IMG/VR virus record: IMGVR_UViG_3300027714_000085
Span: 1 to 28,431 of that record
DNA: 28,431 bases
DNA from: a virus
Strand: one strand, 5' to 3'
Each line of letters starts with the position of its first letter. The stretch's first letter is position 1. Positions 9,461 through 18,688 of the stretch are shown piece by piece. Under the pieces are notes generated by a model. That model was not told the DNA's origin. It saw only the letters and a list, made by a program, of their open reading frames with translations, and ran no database searches. The translations under genes and the position numbers were made by a program.

Positions 9461-11230
9461 ATGACAGAGAGAATATATAAAGAATTCAACGTACATGGCG
9501 CAAGACAGCTAATTGAATCTGTTACTGAGGCGGCTAATGATATGTATTATGTGTTTACTAGTAAACACACTGCATTTTCTGAAGCAAGTACTCCTACACC
9601 AAATCAATCAATTGCTAACTCACTTTTTCAAACTTATGATGAGATGGTATTTGGGAAATTAGTTACAAGTAGTGATATTGCACATGGGATTAACAACGTA
9701 TCATGGGCAAATGGAACTACATATTATCCTTATGATGATCAAGATGTTGACTTAAACACAAAAAATTATTATGTGTCAACACTAGAAGGTTCTGATTATC
9801 ACGTTTGGAAATGTATTAACAACAACGGAAACTCAGTTTCAAACTCGCAACCACTGTATTCAGATGTTTCTAGTACTCTCAGTTCATTGTATATTAAGAG
9901 TGCTACAGATGGATATCAGTGGAGATTCATGTATACAATTCCAGCAGCCACATACAGCAACTTCACATCTAATAACTATATTCCAGTAGTAGCTCATTCT
10001 AATGCAGTGGCTAATGCGATTAATGGCGCAGTTGATCAATATTTTGTCTCTAATAGTGGTAATAATTATAATGAGTTTGCAAATGGGGCTGTTGTAACTG
10101 CGACTAATACTACACAGTTCATAATAACGTCAACAGCCTTTACATTATCTGCTAATAACGATTACTACAACAACTGTTCGATATACTTTACGGCTGGTGT
10201 AGCTAACGGAGAAATTTCTAAGATATCTGATTATGTTTCTAACTCAACAGGTAAACACGTCGTTGTAGCTACAGCTCTTTCAGCAAGCCCCGATAGTTCT
10301 ACGAGATATGAGATCACACCTACGGTAACAATAAGTGGTGATGGTTCTAATGCTGTTGCTAGAGCTATGATTAGTACCTCTACTAATACAGTAGCAAACA
10401 TACAGATACTGCAAAGAGGGGCCGGTTATACCTACGCAAACGTAAGTATAGAAGCAAATAATATGGCTTCTGCTAATCTTGCAGCAGCTAGAGCAATCGT
10501 TGGACCATTTGGTGGACACGGATCGAATCCTAAAAGTGAGTTAGATGCTCGGCACGTTATTATAAGTACTGAATTTGCAAATAGTGAATCTACTAATATT
10601 CAAACAGACAACGACTTTAGAACAATTGGGTTAATTAAAAATCCTTATTATGCTAACTCATCAGTTACAATTGATGCTCCTTCAGCTGCATTTACGGTTG
10701 GAGAAACCGTAACTCATAGCACTACTAGTGCAAAAGGATATGTACAAGCAGCAAACACAACCAAAGTCCAACTGTCAAATGCTTACGGAACCTTTAGCAC
10801 GAGTGCAAATATAACAGGTGGATCATCTGGAGCTAGTGCTCTAATTACTGCTTACTTAGTTAATGGTAAAGACTCTACAAGATCAAACACTCACTACTTT
10901 CAACAGACTCACAAATTTGAACACAATTTAGTAAGTGGAACAGTACTTACTGAAGATGAGGCTGCAGTACAAACAACATCTAGCGCCAATGGTACTGTAT
11001 ATCAAAGCAACAGTACACACACTTCTTTAACAACGGTTAGAGGAAATTTCTCTGCTACAAACACCTATATAGTAACAGGAGGAACTTCGTCTCAAACTGT
11101 ACGGTTCAAAAATAGTATTCCACCTGATCTAGTTAGAGGTTCAGGTGAAGTCTTGTTCCTTAAAAATATTGAAGCTGTGTCAAGATCCAACACATTGACG
11201 GAAACAGTCAAACTAGTGCTAAAATTTTAG
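9461..11230 (+). CDS. gp8: Baseplate wedge protein gp8, enlarged
   Basis: This is a 589-residue protein (T4 gp8 is 334). Conserved gp8 elements appear in order: NDMYYVFTSKHTAF near residues 26-39, the W-x-x-G-x-x-Y-x-x-Y-D segment (SWANGTTYYPYDD), YYVSTLEG-DYHVWKCINNN with NSQP, ATDGYQWRFMYTI at about 148-160, and GGHGSNPKSELDARHVI starting at residue 351. The following FRTIGLIKNPYY is also typical. gp8 forms a homodimer on the outer wedge and binds gp7 and gp10. The extra length comes from inserted beta segments around residues 190-330 and a C-terminal addition (after about 395) with FTVGETVTHSTTSAKGY-type repeats found in many phage baseplate proteins. The start lies two bases after the gp7 stop, without a strong Shine-Dalgarno. 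Confidence 0.85.
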   Translation: MTERIYKEFNVHGARQLIESVTEAANDMYYVFTSKHTAFSEASTPTPNQSIANSLFQTYDEMVFGKLVTSSDIAHGINNVSWANGTTYYPYDDQDVDLNTKNYYVSTLEGSDYHVWKCINNNGNSVSNSQPLYSDVSSTLSSLYIKSATDGYQWRFMYTIPAATYSNFTSNNYIPVVAHSNAVANAINGAVDQYFVSNSGNNYNEFANGAVVTATNTTQFIITSTAFTLSANNDYYNNCSIYFTAGVANGEISKISDYVSNSTGKHVVVATALSASPDSSTRYEITPTVTISGDGSNAVARAMISTSTNTVANIQILQRGAGYTYANVSIEANNMASANLAAARAIVGPFGGHGSNPKSELDARHVIISTEFANSESTNIQTDNDFRTIGLIKNPYYANSSVTIDAPSAAFTVGETVTHSTTSAKGYVQAANTTKVQLSNAYGTFSTSANITGGSSGASALITAYLVNGKDSTRSNTHYFQQTHKFEHNLVSGTVLTEDEAAVQTTSSANGTVYQSNSTHTSLTTVRGNFSATNTYIVTGGTSSQTVRFKNSIPPDLVRGSGEVLFLKNIEAVSRSNTLTETVKLVLKF

Positions 11231-11234
11231 AGGA
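11229..11234 (+). promoter_or_regulatory. Strong ribosome binding site before the 2187-residue gene
   Basis: AGAGGA overlaps the gp8 TAG stop and lies five bases before ATG 11240. It is among the best Shine-Dalgarno matches in the window and fixes the start of the downstream gene. Confidence 0.7.
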
Positions 11235-11239
11235 AAGAA

Positions 11240-14200
11240 ATGTCAAAATCTCTTGATACCAATTTAAATACAAGCCCGTATTTTGATGATTTCGCGGCAA
11301 ACAGCCAACATCATCGAGTGCTGTTTAAGCCTTCTGTTCCAGTGCAGGCAAGAGAGTTAACGCAACTTCAAACTATTTTGCAAGCTCAGATTGAGAAGTT
11401 TGGTGATAATATTATTAAGTCAGGAAGTATTGTTAGTGGTTGCTCATTTAATACTTTTGCATCGGAATACATAAAGCTAAATGATCTTGATAGTAGCGGT
11501 GATGTTTATGTAGTTACTAATTATTCAAACGGATTTGTTGTTCAGGCTTCATCTAATCTTAGTCTGCAAACAGAAGACACAAGAAGTGGGTTTGAAATAA
11601 CAAACCCGGATTTGAATAGTTTATATGGTCAATATATCAATACTGGTGATGTAGCTGGAGTAGATAAAAAATCCTTTGATCCTGGTGATACTGTTATATT
11701 TTATCCAGCAAACGGTCAGATTTCAAATACATTTACTATTAGTGATGGTGGCAGTGCTTATACCAATGGCGACACATTAGCTTTTGCGGCTTTACGAGGT
11801 ACCAATGCTACAGCTAATGTAACAACAAACAGCACAGGTGGTATTACAGCAGTATCCTTAATTACAGCCGGTAAAGATTATAAATGGGACAATATTCCAG
11901 TAGTTACTGTTACATCAGAAACTGGTACTAGCGCAAACATTTCTCCAACAATTAATTCTACAGCTTCATTCACAATTGCTAATACATCATTCAGCAAATC
12001 CGGTAACATAGAATTTAACACTGTTGGATCAACACTGCGAGTTTCTGTTAGTGATGGAGTAGTATATCAAAAAGGTCATTTTGTAGAAGTATATAAGCAA
12101 TCGGTCAACGTCAAAGATTATGACAGGCACCCAGATCAATGTTCTATAGGTTTTGTAACAACAGAATCTATTATTAATAGTTCTTCTAATAGCTCTCTAT
12201 TAGATAATGCTGCTGGATTCAATAACGAAAATGCGCCCGGTGCAGATCGATTAAAACTTACACCAACTCTCATTAGCAATACGACGAGCAATGCTCGAGC
12301 AAGTAATAACTTTTTAACATTAATGAAATTTGAAAACGGCGAGCCCATCGTCGTTAGAGAAGATACACAATATTCTCAAATTGGTGAAGAGATGGCAACT
12401 CGGACATACGAGGAAAGCGGTAACTATGTTGTTAAGCCTTTCACTTTCGGAACTGAAGATTTAGCTAGTAACAGCACTTATGACAATGTTGTCTTAGGTG
12501 CGGGTAAAGCATATGTTCAGGGATTTAGGAACGAGTTACTTTCTGCCGGTCGAGTAAGAGTTAGAAAGGGTACTGATACTGCTAATGTAGAAAATGCGAC
12601 AGTAAGCCAAAGCTATGGCAATTATATTATTGTTGATGAATTACTTGGTAGCTTTGATTTCAATACTGGTGTAACAGTTAAATTACTTGATACTGCCGGT
12701 AACAGAATCTCCACGTGCCCAGCTGGATCGGCCGAGACAGTTCCAACAACAAATACAGCTACAGCTGTAACAGCAAGTGCGCCTACTCTTGCTGCTACTA
12801 TTATTGGTACAGCAAAAGTAAGATCAGTTACTTATGAGGACAATACACCTGGTACATCTACAGGTCAATATAGATTATATCTATTTGATGTACAAATGAA
12901 TCAAGGTAGAGCCTTTTCTTCTTCAAGAGCAGTCTCGTATTTTACTGGAGCGGATGCTGGTGTTGGATTTGCTGATGTTGTACTCACAGATGGTTCTGCG
13001 GTCCTCAAAGATACAAATCTTAGGAGATTTATACAGCCTCTTGGTACTAAAGGTATTAAGACATTCAACCATAAGACTGCTGATGTAGGAACATATACAT
13101 ATAGAACAATTAGTACCGGTACAGTACAAACAAACGGTACTATTATTATATCACTTACTGGTAATCAGATATTTGATTATACAGCAAGTAGCTATCTAAG
13201 TTCAGATGAAGAGAATGAATTCATTATTGTTGCTAATAATACATCAGCACAAACAGCAGTACTAACTGGTTCAGTAGCTACAAGTGGTAATGTTGTTACA
13301 GGGACCAGTACCACATTTACAAGTGATTTTCAGGTTGGTGATACTATTAGAGTTACAGACGCTCAAGATGAGTTAATCACAGGTATTACAAACTCAATTC
13401 ATTTAACAACATTAACAGCTTTTAGTAGCTCTGTTACTGGTAAGGCTTATAGACGACTGTATGTTGCTGATAAACCAATTCATTTGCAGAACAATACAGC
13501 AGCAAATATTCAAATTAGTTCTGATCAATCATCTGCTACTATTAATATGTCAAGAGGCAAAACTCTTGAGTCTACTCTAAAGGTACTTGTTAAGCATAAT
13601 GTTCAGAAGCGTGAGTCTGCACAGCGAAATAAGCTTCTATCTGCAAATACATATGTTAAGATAACTGGTAATAGCAATGCTGGTGGTACTACCGGACCTT
13701 GGAGTTTAGGCATCCCTGATGTATATGATATACAAAAAGTATATGTCAAGTATGGTAACTTTACTAGTATTGAAGCTGCAGCGAACGAACAAACTAGTCA
13801 GTTTGAATTAATTAGAAACCAACAAGATGGTTTTTATGGTTTGTCTAAATTAAAAATTAAGGCTGGTGCTTCTAATACTACAATCAATAGTACTGCTAGA
13901 ATTCTAGTTAGCTGCCGCCATTTTGTAAACAGTGGTAGTGGATTGGGATATTACAGCGTTGATAGTTATCCGGTCGATGATGCCACCGATACACTTCCAG
14001 CTGATAAAATTAGAACAGAACAAATTCCAGTCTATGCATCTCCATTCGATGGATCGACAACTGATCTCCGAGATGCTATTGATTTTAGGCCGCAGTGTGC
14101 AAATACAGCCAATACAACTAACGCAACAACTGCAGCATCGTCAACAACGGATCCTGCTAATACTGTTTCGTTTAGTAGCGAACAATATTTTGCTTCTCCT

Positions 14201-17200
14201 GGTAAAAGATTGACTTTGGATTATCAACATTATCTACCGAGAACAGACAAAATAACAATATCTCCTCAGGGATTAATAAAAATAATTGAGGGGGCGGGCA
14301 GTCAAAAACCAATACCACCTCAAGATCCTGCTGATGGAATGACCTTAGCTATTGTTCAGATACCAGTGCATCCTTCGTTACCTTCTAAGGATGCAAGAGA
14401 TGCGGGTAGAATGGACTATTCGTATAAGATTATTAATAAGCAAAACCGCAACTTCACAATGGCTGATATTGGCCAGATTAAAGATGAAGTAAGACGACTC
14501 CAATATTATACTTCTCTTAATTTGTTAGAACAATCATCGCTGGATTTGGTTATACCATCAGCGGCTAACACGTCGGTAGAGAGATTCAAAAACGGAATCC
14601 TTGTTGATAACTTCCAAGATAAATCTGTTGGATCAATATTGGATGCTGAATTCAAAGCAGGATATAATAAAGCGACAAAAAGAGTATCCACTAAAACCAA
14701 ATCAAGTGTTGTAGATATTACACCCAATAACTATGCTAATACCGTTAAAACTGGTGATTTAATTACGTTAGCATATGACCACGTTGCTCAGTTCGAACAA
14801 AGATCTGCTACTAAAACAAGAAATACAGCAGAAGCGTTTTGGAAGTATCATGCCACATTGAGTCTGTTCCCAGAGTATGATAACTTTATGGATGTAAGGC
14901 ATCCACCTGAAAACGACTTTCATGTTGAATTAGACTTAACATTAGGCACATCAAGTTTATTGAATAGTATTAAAGACATCGAAGCTATTCAGGCTCCACG
15001 ATCTGATGTAATTAGTGATACGTCCGCTACTTCTAAAACTGGACAAACAACAACAGTAACCAATGCAGTTAGACAAGTTCCGACGGCTGGTGGTACTAAT
15101 TCTGTTCAAACAACAACTTCAGAAGTTGTTGAAAATTACAACACTATTAGAACTATAACCAAACAGAATAGCCAAAACCAATTTAACACAACAGAGGTTA
15201 ATAACACTCAAGTTGTTGGTGAGTTTGTAAGAGATATTGCATTTAATCCTTATATAAGAGAGCAATTTCTTTACTTCCATGTATTTGGTTTGAAGAAAAA
15301 TACACGGCACTATGCTTATTTTGATAGTAAAGATGTCAATGCTCAAACTCAACCTGCAACAGTAGCAGATGCGGACGTTATATCTGAAGATAATTTTAGA
15401 GTAACTGGAGCATTAGGTTCTAATCTAGTTTCATCTAATACAGGTGAAATGTTTGGTGTGTTTCATCTACCAGCTAAAACATATGCAGTTGGTGAAAGGC
15501 AGTTGTTTATATCTGACAAAAGTACAGTAGCGTCTGCATTGGACCATTCTATGTCCCATGGGAGTATAGACTTTAATGCTTATAATTTTGGTATTGATAA
15601 ATCAAGTATTCAACTAGCAACTAAACAAATTCAAGTAAATAGATCTAGAATTGTAACAGGAACATCGGTTGAGTCTTCTTCAACAAGAAGTCAAAGACCA
15701 ACTATTACAGTTTCTCAGGAAGTTGTTGGATTTAATCCAGATCCGCCGCCGTCCCCGCCAACTAATGTCGCCGATCCTTCCGCTTTCGACATCGAAGACG
15801 GGATCGACGGGATCGACGACGACGCCGGCGACGGTGATCCATTAGCTCAGACGTTTATTATTAAAGATAGAGACAATGCTTCTGGAATGTTTATTACGAA
15901 AATGGATTTGTATTTTCAAACAAAAGATCCAGATCTCGGTATGACGGTTCAAATTAGAACAGTAGAAAACGGATATCCTGCAAGAAAAATATTGCCATAT
16001 GGCCAAGTCCATTTAAAATCATCTGAGGTTAACCTCAGCGATGATGGAACTGCTGCAACAACAGTTAGTTTCCCATCACCTGTGTTTGTTGGTGGCGGTT
16101 TAGAATATTGCTTTGTCCTAATGCCAGATGCTAATAATCCAAATTACAACGCATACGTTAGAAAGACAGGTGAAGCAGATCTAACAACTGGTACTAATCT
16201 TAATGTAGATGGTTTTGAAGGTATTATGTTCTTGTCATCTAATAACAGAGCATGGAAACCCTATGAGGATGAGGATATTAAATTTACTATCTATCGAGCT
16301 AACTTTAATTCGAGACAAGGGACAGTAGATTATCAAAACAATGATTTTGAATTCTTTACACTAGGAAGTATTAATGGTACGTTTGCTCAAGGTGAGCGAG
16401 TATTTGTATATGATAATAGTTCTAATGTTACTGGTAATGTTTCGTTTAGTTCAACAAGTGAAACGGTAACAGGTACAGGAAGTACATTTAGTACAGACTT
16501 AGCAGTTGGTAATTTCATTGCATTGACAAATGGAACATCACATTCTGTTAGAAAAGTAACAGCAATTGCTAACAACACTAGTCTAACAGTTCAAGGATTT
16601 CCAGATTATACGTCGGCCGGAGTAGCTGATATTCAGTTAACACCATCTGGTGAAGTGTATTATTATGAGTCAACGGATGTTCTTAAAGAAATGCATTTGC
16701 GAAAATCATCTGCTACTAATAGTACATTTAAATTTGCTAACAGCGCAACTATTATTGGATCAGATAGTGAAGCTAATGCTACTGTAACAACTGTTGATGA
16801 TATTAATGTTACATCTTTTGAGAATTTAATGTATCAAATTTCACCAGTAGGAACACAATTAGTTCAGTATGCACAAGCTAACACAGCTGCCGGACAAACA
16901 TCCAATGCTTCGTTTGCATTGAACGATAGAAATAACTTGAGTGAAGTAGCTCAGATTAAAAGTCTGTCAAATGAGATTGTTGGTAGTACTGGTAAATCAT
17001 GGAAGCATACATTTGAATTTAACACTGCCCAAGCATTGCTCAGTCCAGTTATCGACGACTCTATTAGTAATATCCTAAGATATGAAAATATTATTAATAA
17101 TAGTAACACCAACGAGCATCTACCACAACAAGGTAATTCAACTGCTAAGTATGTTTCAAGAGTAGTAACTTTAGAAGATGGACTTGATGCAGAAGATTTA

Positions 17201-17803
17201 AAGGTGTTTGTAACAGCTACACAACCAGCTACATCACAGGTTGAAGTATATGCTAAACTTGCTCATGAGTTAGAAAGTGATGCGTTTATTGATAGACATT
17301 GGACAAGACTAAGTAAGGTTGGTACTGATGTTCAAACTAATGCTGAACTAGAAGATGATTTCTTTGAGTTTGAATACACGCTACCTAATACACCACCCGC
17401 AACGGCACTTGTTGGTAAGGGCTTAGCGGATGTTGCAAACAACTTAATTGCTACAACAGATACTCAAGCATCTGCACTTGCAGCTGGAGATCTAGTAAAA
17501 ATTGTTAACACTTCTGCATCTACTGATTATCAAATTGAAACAGTCACAGCTGTTAATAGTACAATAATCACGGTTGGTAATGATATTAGTTTTGATAATA
17601 CACAAGCAGATATGTTTAAGATTGATACACCACAAACAGCATTTAAAGATCCACAAAACGAGACAATTGTAACGTATTACAACTCTGGACAAAATAAGTT
17701 TGATACGTATAAAGCATTCCAAATTAAAATTGTTATGTTGAGTGATAATGCAGCTCGAGTACCAAAGCTACAAGACTTCAGAGCTTTGGCGTTGAGTGTT
17801 TAA
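11240..17803 (+). CDS. Giant baseplate/fibre-anchor protein, DUF4815-like N-terminus
   Basis: This is a 2187-residue protein. Residues about 11-68 (TSPYFDDF, HHRVLFKPSVPVQARELTQL, QIEKFGDNIIKSGSIVSG) match the opening of DUF4815 phage structural proteins as I remember the family. The gene lies where T4 has gp9/gp10, so a peripheral baseplate role or fibre attachment is likely; this is inferred from position. A small beta module, G-S/T...V-T-G-T-x-T-x-F-x-x-D-x-x-V-G-D, occurs near residues 674-740 and 1734-1790, with a weaker third copy near 2059-2125. Residues 1501-1533 form a Pro- then Asp-rich linker of unusual base composition. It separates the long N-terminal part from PLAQTFIIKD, where a jelly-roll-like segment begins. 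A coiled region around residues 1075-1110 (DIGQIKDEVRRLQYYTSLNLL) may be helical. There is no transmembrane or signal segment. Confidence 0.78.
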   Translation: MSKSLDTNLNTSPYFDDFAANSQHHRVLFKPSVPVQARELTQLQTILQAQIEKFGDNIIKSGSIVSGCSFNTFASEYIKLNDLDSSGDVYVVTNYSNGFVVQASSNLSLQTEDTRSGFEITNPDLNSLYGQYINTGDVAGVDKKSFDPGDTVIFYPANGQISNTFTISDGGSAYTNGDTLAFAALRGTNATANVTTNSTGGITAVSLITAGKDYKWDNIPVVTVTSETGTSANISPTINSTASFTIANTSFSKSGNIEFNTVGSTLRVSVSDGVVYQKGHFVEVYKQSVNVKDYDRHPDQCSIGFVTTESIINSSSNSSLLDNAAGFNNENAPGADRLKLTPTLISNTTSNARASNNFLTLMKFENGEPIVVREDTQYSQIGEEMATRTYEESGNYVVKPFTFGTEDLASNSTYDNVVLGAGKAYVQGFRNELLSAGRVRVRKGTDTANVENATVSQSYGNYIIVDELLGSFDFNTGVTVKLLDTAGNRISTCPAGSAETVPTTNTATAVTASAPTLAATIIGTAKVRSVTYEDNTPGTSTGQYRLYLFDVQMNQGRAFSSSRAVSYFTGADAGVGFADVVLTDGSAVLKDTNLRRFIQPLGTKGIKTFNHKTADVGTYTYRTISTGTVQTNGTIIISLTGNQIFDYTASSYLSSDEENEFIIVANNTSAQTAVLTGSVATSGNVVTGTSTTFTSDFQVGDTIRVTDAQDELITGITNSIHLTTLTAFSSSVTGKAYRRLYVADKPIHLQNNTAANIQISSDQSSATINMSRGKTLESTLKVLVKHNVQKRESAQRNKLLSANTYVKITGNSNAGGTTGPWSLGIPDVYDIQKVYVKYGNFTSIEAAANEQTSQFELIRNQQDGFYGLSKLKIKAGASNTTINSTARILVSCRHFVNSGSGLGYYSVDSYPVDDATDTLPADKIRTEQIPVYASPFDGSTTDLRDAIDFRPQCANTANTTNATTAASSTTDPANTVSFSSEQYFASPGKRLTLDYQHYLPRTDKITISPQGLIKIIEGAGSQKPIPPQDPADGMTLAIVQIPVHPSLPSKDARDAGRMDYSYKIINKQNRNFTMADIGQIKDEVRRLQYYTSLNLLEQSSLDLVIPSAANTSVERFKNGILVDNFQDKSVGSILDAEFKAGYNKATKRVSTKTKSSVVDITPNNYANTVKTGDLITLAYDHVAQFEQRSATKTRNTAEAFWKYHATLSLFPEYDNFMDVRHPPENDFHVELDLTLGTSSLLNSIKDIEAIQAPRSDVISDTSATSKTGQTTTVTNAVRQVPTAGGTNSVQTTTSEVVENYNTIRTITKQNSQNQFNTTEVNNTQVVGEFVRDIAFNPYIREQFLYFHVFGLKKNTRHYAYFDSKDVNAQTQPATVADADVISEDNFRVTGALGSNLVSSNTGEMFGVFHLPAKTYAVGERQLFISDKSTVASALDHSMSHGSIDFNAYNFGIDKSSIQLATKQIQVNRSRIVTGTSVESSSTRSQRPTITVSQEVVGFNPDPPPSPPTNVADPSAFDIEDGIDGIDDDAGDGDPLAQTFIIKDRDNASGMFITKMDLYFQTKDPDLGMTVQIRTVENGYPARKILPYGQVHLKSSEVNLSDDGTAATTVSFPSPVFVGGGLEYCFVLMPDANNPNYNAYVRKTGEADLTTGTNLNVDGFEGIMFLSSNNRAWKPYEDEDIKFTIYRANFNSRQGTVDYQNNDFEFFTLGSINGTFAQGERVFVYDNSSNVTGNVSFSSTSETVTGTGSTFSTDLAVGNFIALTNGTSHSVRKVTAIANNTSLTVQGFPDYTSAGVADIQLTPSGEVYYYESTDVLKEMHLRKSSATNSTFKFANSATIIGSDSEANATVTTVDDINVTSFENLMYQISPVGTQLVQYAQANTAAGQTSNASFALNDRNNLSEVAQIKSLSNEIVGSTGKSWKHTFEFNTAQALLSPVIDDSISNILRYENIINNSNTNEHLPQQGNSTAKYVSRVVTLEDGLDAEDLKVFVTATQPATSQVEVYAKLAHELESDAFIDRHWTRLSKVGTDVQTNAELEDDFFEFEYTLPNTPPATALVGKGLADVANNLIATTDTQASALAAGDLVKIVNTSASTDYQIETVTAVNSTIITVGNDISFDNTQADMFKIDTPQTAFKDPQNETIVTYYNSGQNKFDTYKAFQIKIVMLSDNAARVPKLQDFRALALSV
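15741..15840 (+). other. GC-rich Pro/Asp linker inside the 2187-residue gene
   Basis: By hand count 65 of these 100 bases are G or C, against 23 of 60 in the adjacent 15661-15720. The codons switch to C- and G-ending forms (CCG, GAC, GCC, ATC). They encode PDPPPSPP, a short neutral stretch, then EDGIDGIDDDAGDGD. A nine-base unit GGGATCGAC is repeated in tandem at about 15810-15827. It looks like a hinge of separate origin between two structural halves. Confidence 0.7.
16023..16038. repeat. 16-bp perfect palindrome CTGAGGTTAACCTCAG
   Basis: This is a gapless inverted repeat within codons for residues about 1595-1600 of the 2187-residue gene. It has no T-run after it, so it is not a terminator of the usual kind. 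It could be chance or a protein-binding site. Confidence 0.4.
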
Positions 17804-17805
17804 AA

Positions 17806-18027
17806 ATGACCCACAAAGAAACAATAAGATATGTGACAGATGAACCTAAATTTGCTCGCGATGCCAGCAACATGGCACTTATAAATACTGATAAGAATGC
17901 TTATTCTGTGTTTAAAGCTAGGCGTTCAGATACTGATAAAGCTAAACGGCTTCATGATGAAGTCGAACAATTAAAATCAGATATAGGTGAAATTAAAAAT
18001 ATGTTACAAAATTTAGTTAGAGGATAA
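17806..18027 (+). CDS. Small coiled-coil structural protein
   Basis: This 73-residue protein starts two bases after the stop of the giant baseplate gene. The middle (MALINTDKNAYSVFKARR) resembles a phrase I recall from short proteins near tail-fibre genes of marine T4-like phages. The C-terminal third is a clear coiled coil: L49, V53, L56, I60, I63, L67 and L70 follow the a/d 4-3 spacing without a break. It is charged and has no membrane segment. A plausible role is a small trimeric connector or assembly factor for the fibre genes that follow. That role is an inference from context only. An exact TATAAATA late-promoter element overlaps its codons 25-28. Confidence 0.78.
   Translation: MTHKETIRYVTDEPKFARDASNMALINTDKNAYSVFKARRSDTDKAKRLHDEVEQLKSDIGEIKNMLQNLVRG
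17880..17887 (+). promoter_or_regulatory. Candidate T4-type late promoter (TATAAATA)
   Basis: This octamer equals the T4 late-promoter -10 consensus recognised by a gp55-type sigma factor. It was the only exact copy I found on the + strand of the window. Transcription would start roughly ten bases downstream, inside the 73-residue gene, and would serve the chaperone and fibre genes from 18029 onward. It lies in codons for the conserved Leu-Ile-Asn-Thr, so protein constraint could explain it too. Confidence 0.35.
18019..18024 (+). promoter_or_regulatory. Ribosome binding site of the S74 chaperone gene
   Basis: AGAGGA lies four bases before ATG 18029 and overlaps the end of the preceding gene. 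It supports the chosen start. Confidence 0.6.
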
Positions 18028-18028
18028 C

Positions 18029-18688
18029 ATGGCTAAAACATCATATCTTGGTGCAAACATTGCGGTAGCAACAGATACGTTTAGAGAATTGGTCAACAGA
18101 ACTAATCAGTTGGTATATGATCAAGGAACGATCGTTATAACTGTTGGTGCTGTATCTACACCCAATTCAACAAACCACACTATTACTTCTGGTAATGGAT
18201 ATGTTAATGGCACATTCTCTGCTAATACATTAGCCGTTACACAAAATTTAAGAGGCGGTACTGTTGCTACTGCTGCAGTAATGACGATTGGTTCAAATAC
18301 AGTACCATCAACAAACGTCACTCATGAAGTTGGTAATACAACCATGATGTTTGGGAATGGTTATTTTAAGAATGTAATCAGCGCTGGTGATGTAGAAGCA
18401 AACTATTCTTCTGACAAAAAATTGAAAACCGATCTCCAACAGATGGATAATGCACTTGAAGTTGTGAGAAAGATAAATGGTTATATGTTCAAGTGGAAGA
18501 CTGATGATGAAAAAAACGGTAAGCAAGATTTAGGTGTTATAGCGCAAGAAGTTCAAAAAGAGTTACCGTTCCTCGTTACAACAAATGGTAATGGTAATTT
18601 AGCTGTAAAGTATCAATCGTTAATTCCCTTGTTAATTGAAGCGATAAAGGAACTCAGTATCAAAGTCGAAGAACTGGAGAATAAGTAA
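18029..18688 (+). CDS. Short fibre protein with C-terminal S74 intramolecular chaperone
   Basis: This is a 219-residue protein. Residues about 122-219 form a peptidase-S74/ICA chaperone domain: NYSSDKKLKTDLQQMDNAL, then INGYMFKWK, DLGVIAQEVQKELP and VKYQSLIPLLIEAIKEL. In this family Ser and Lys five residues apart form the self-cleavage dyad; here they are S128 and K133, with D129. The domain folds a trimeric beta fibre and then cuts itself off. Residues 1-40 (FRELVNRTNQLVYDQGTI) resemble virion-attachment segments of small marine phage fibres. Residues 41-121 are a Thr/Asn/Gly-rich beta segment that would be the mature product. The final coil (IKELSIKVEELENK) is the usual S74 end. It precedes the two proteins most likely to form the fibre. 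It may act only on itself or help fold neighbours. Confidence 0.88.
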   Translation: MAKTSYLGANIAVATDTFRELVNRTNQLVYDQGTIVITVGAVSTPNSTNHTITSGNGYVNGTFSANTLAVTQNLRGGTVATAAVMTIGSNTVPSTNVTHEVGNTTMMFGNGYFKNVISAGDVEANYSSDKKLKTDLQQMDNALEVVRKINGYMFKWKTDDEKNGKQDLGVIAQEVQKELPFLVTTNGNGNLAVKYQSLIPLLIEAIKELSIKVEELENK

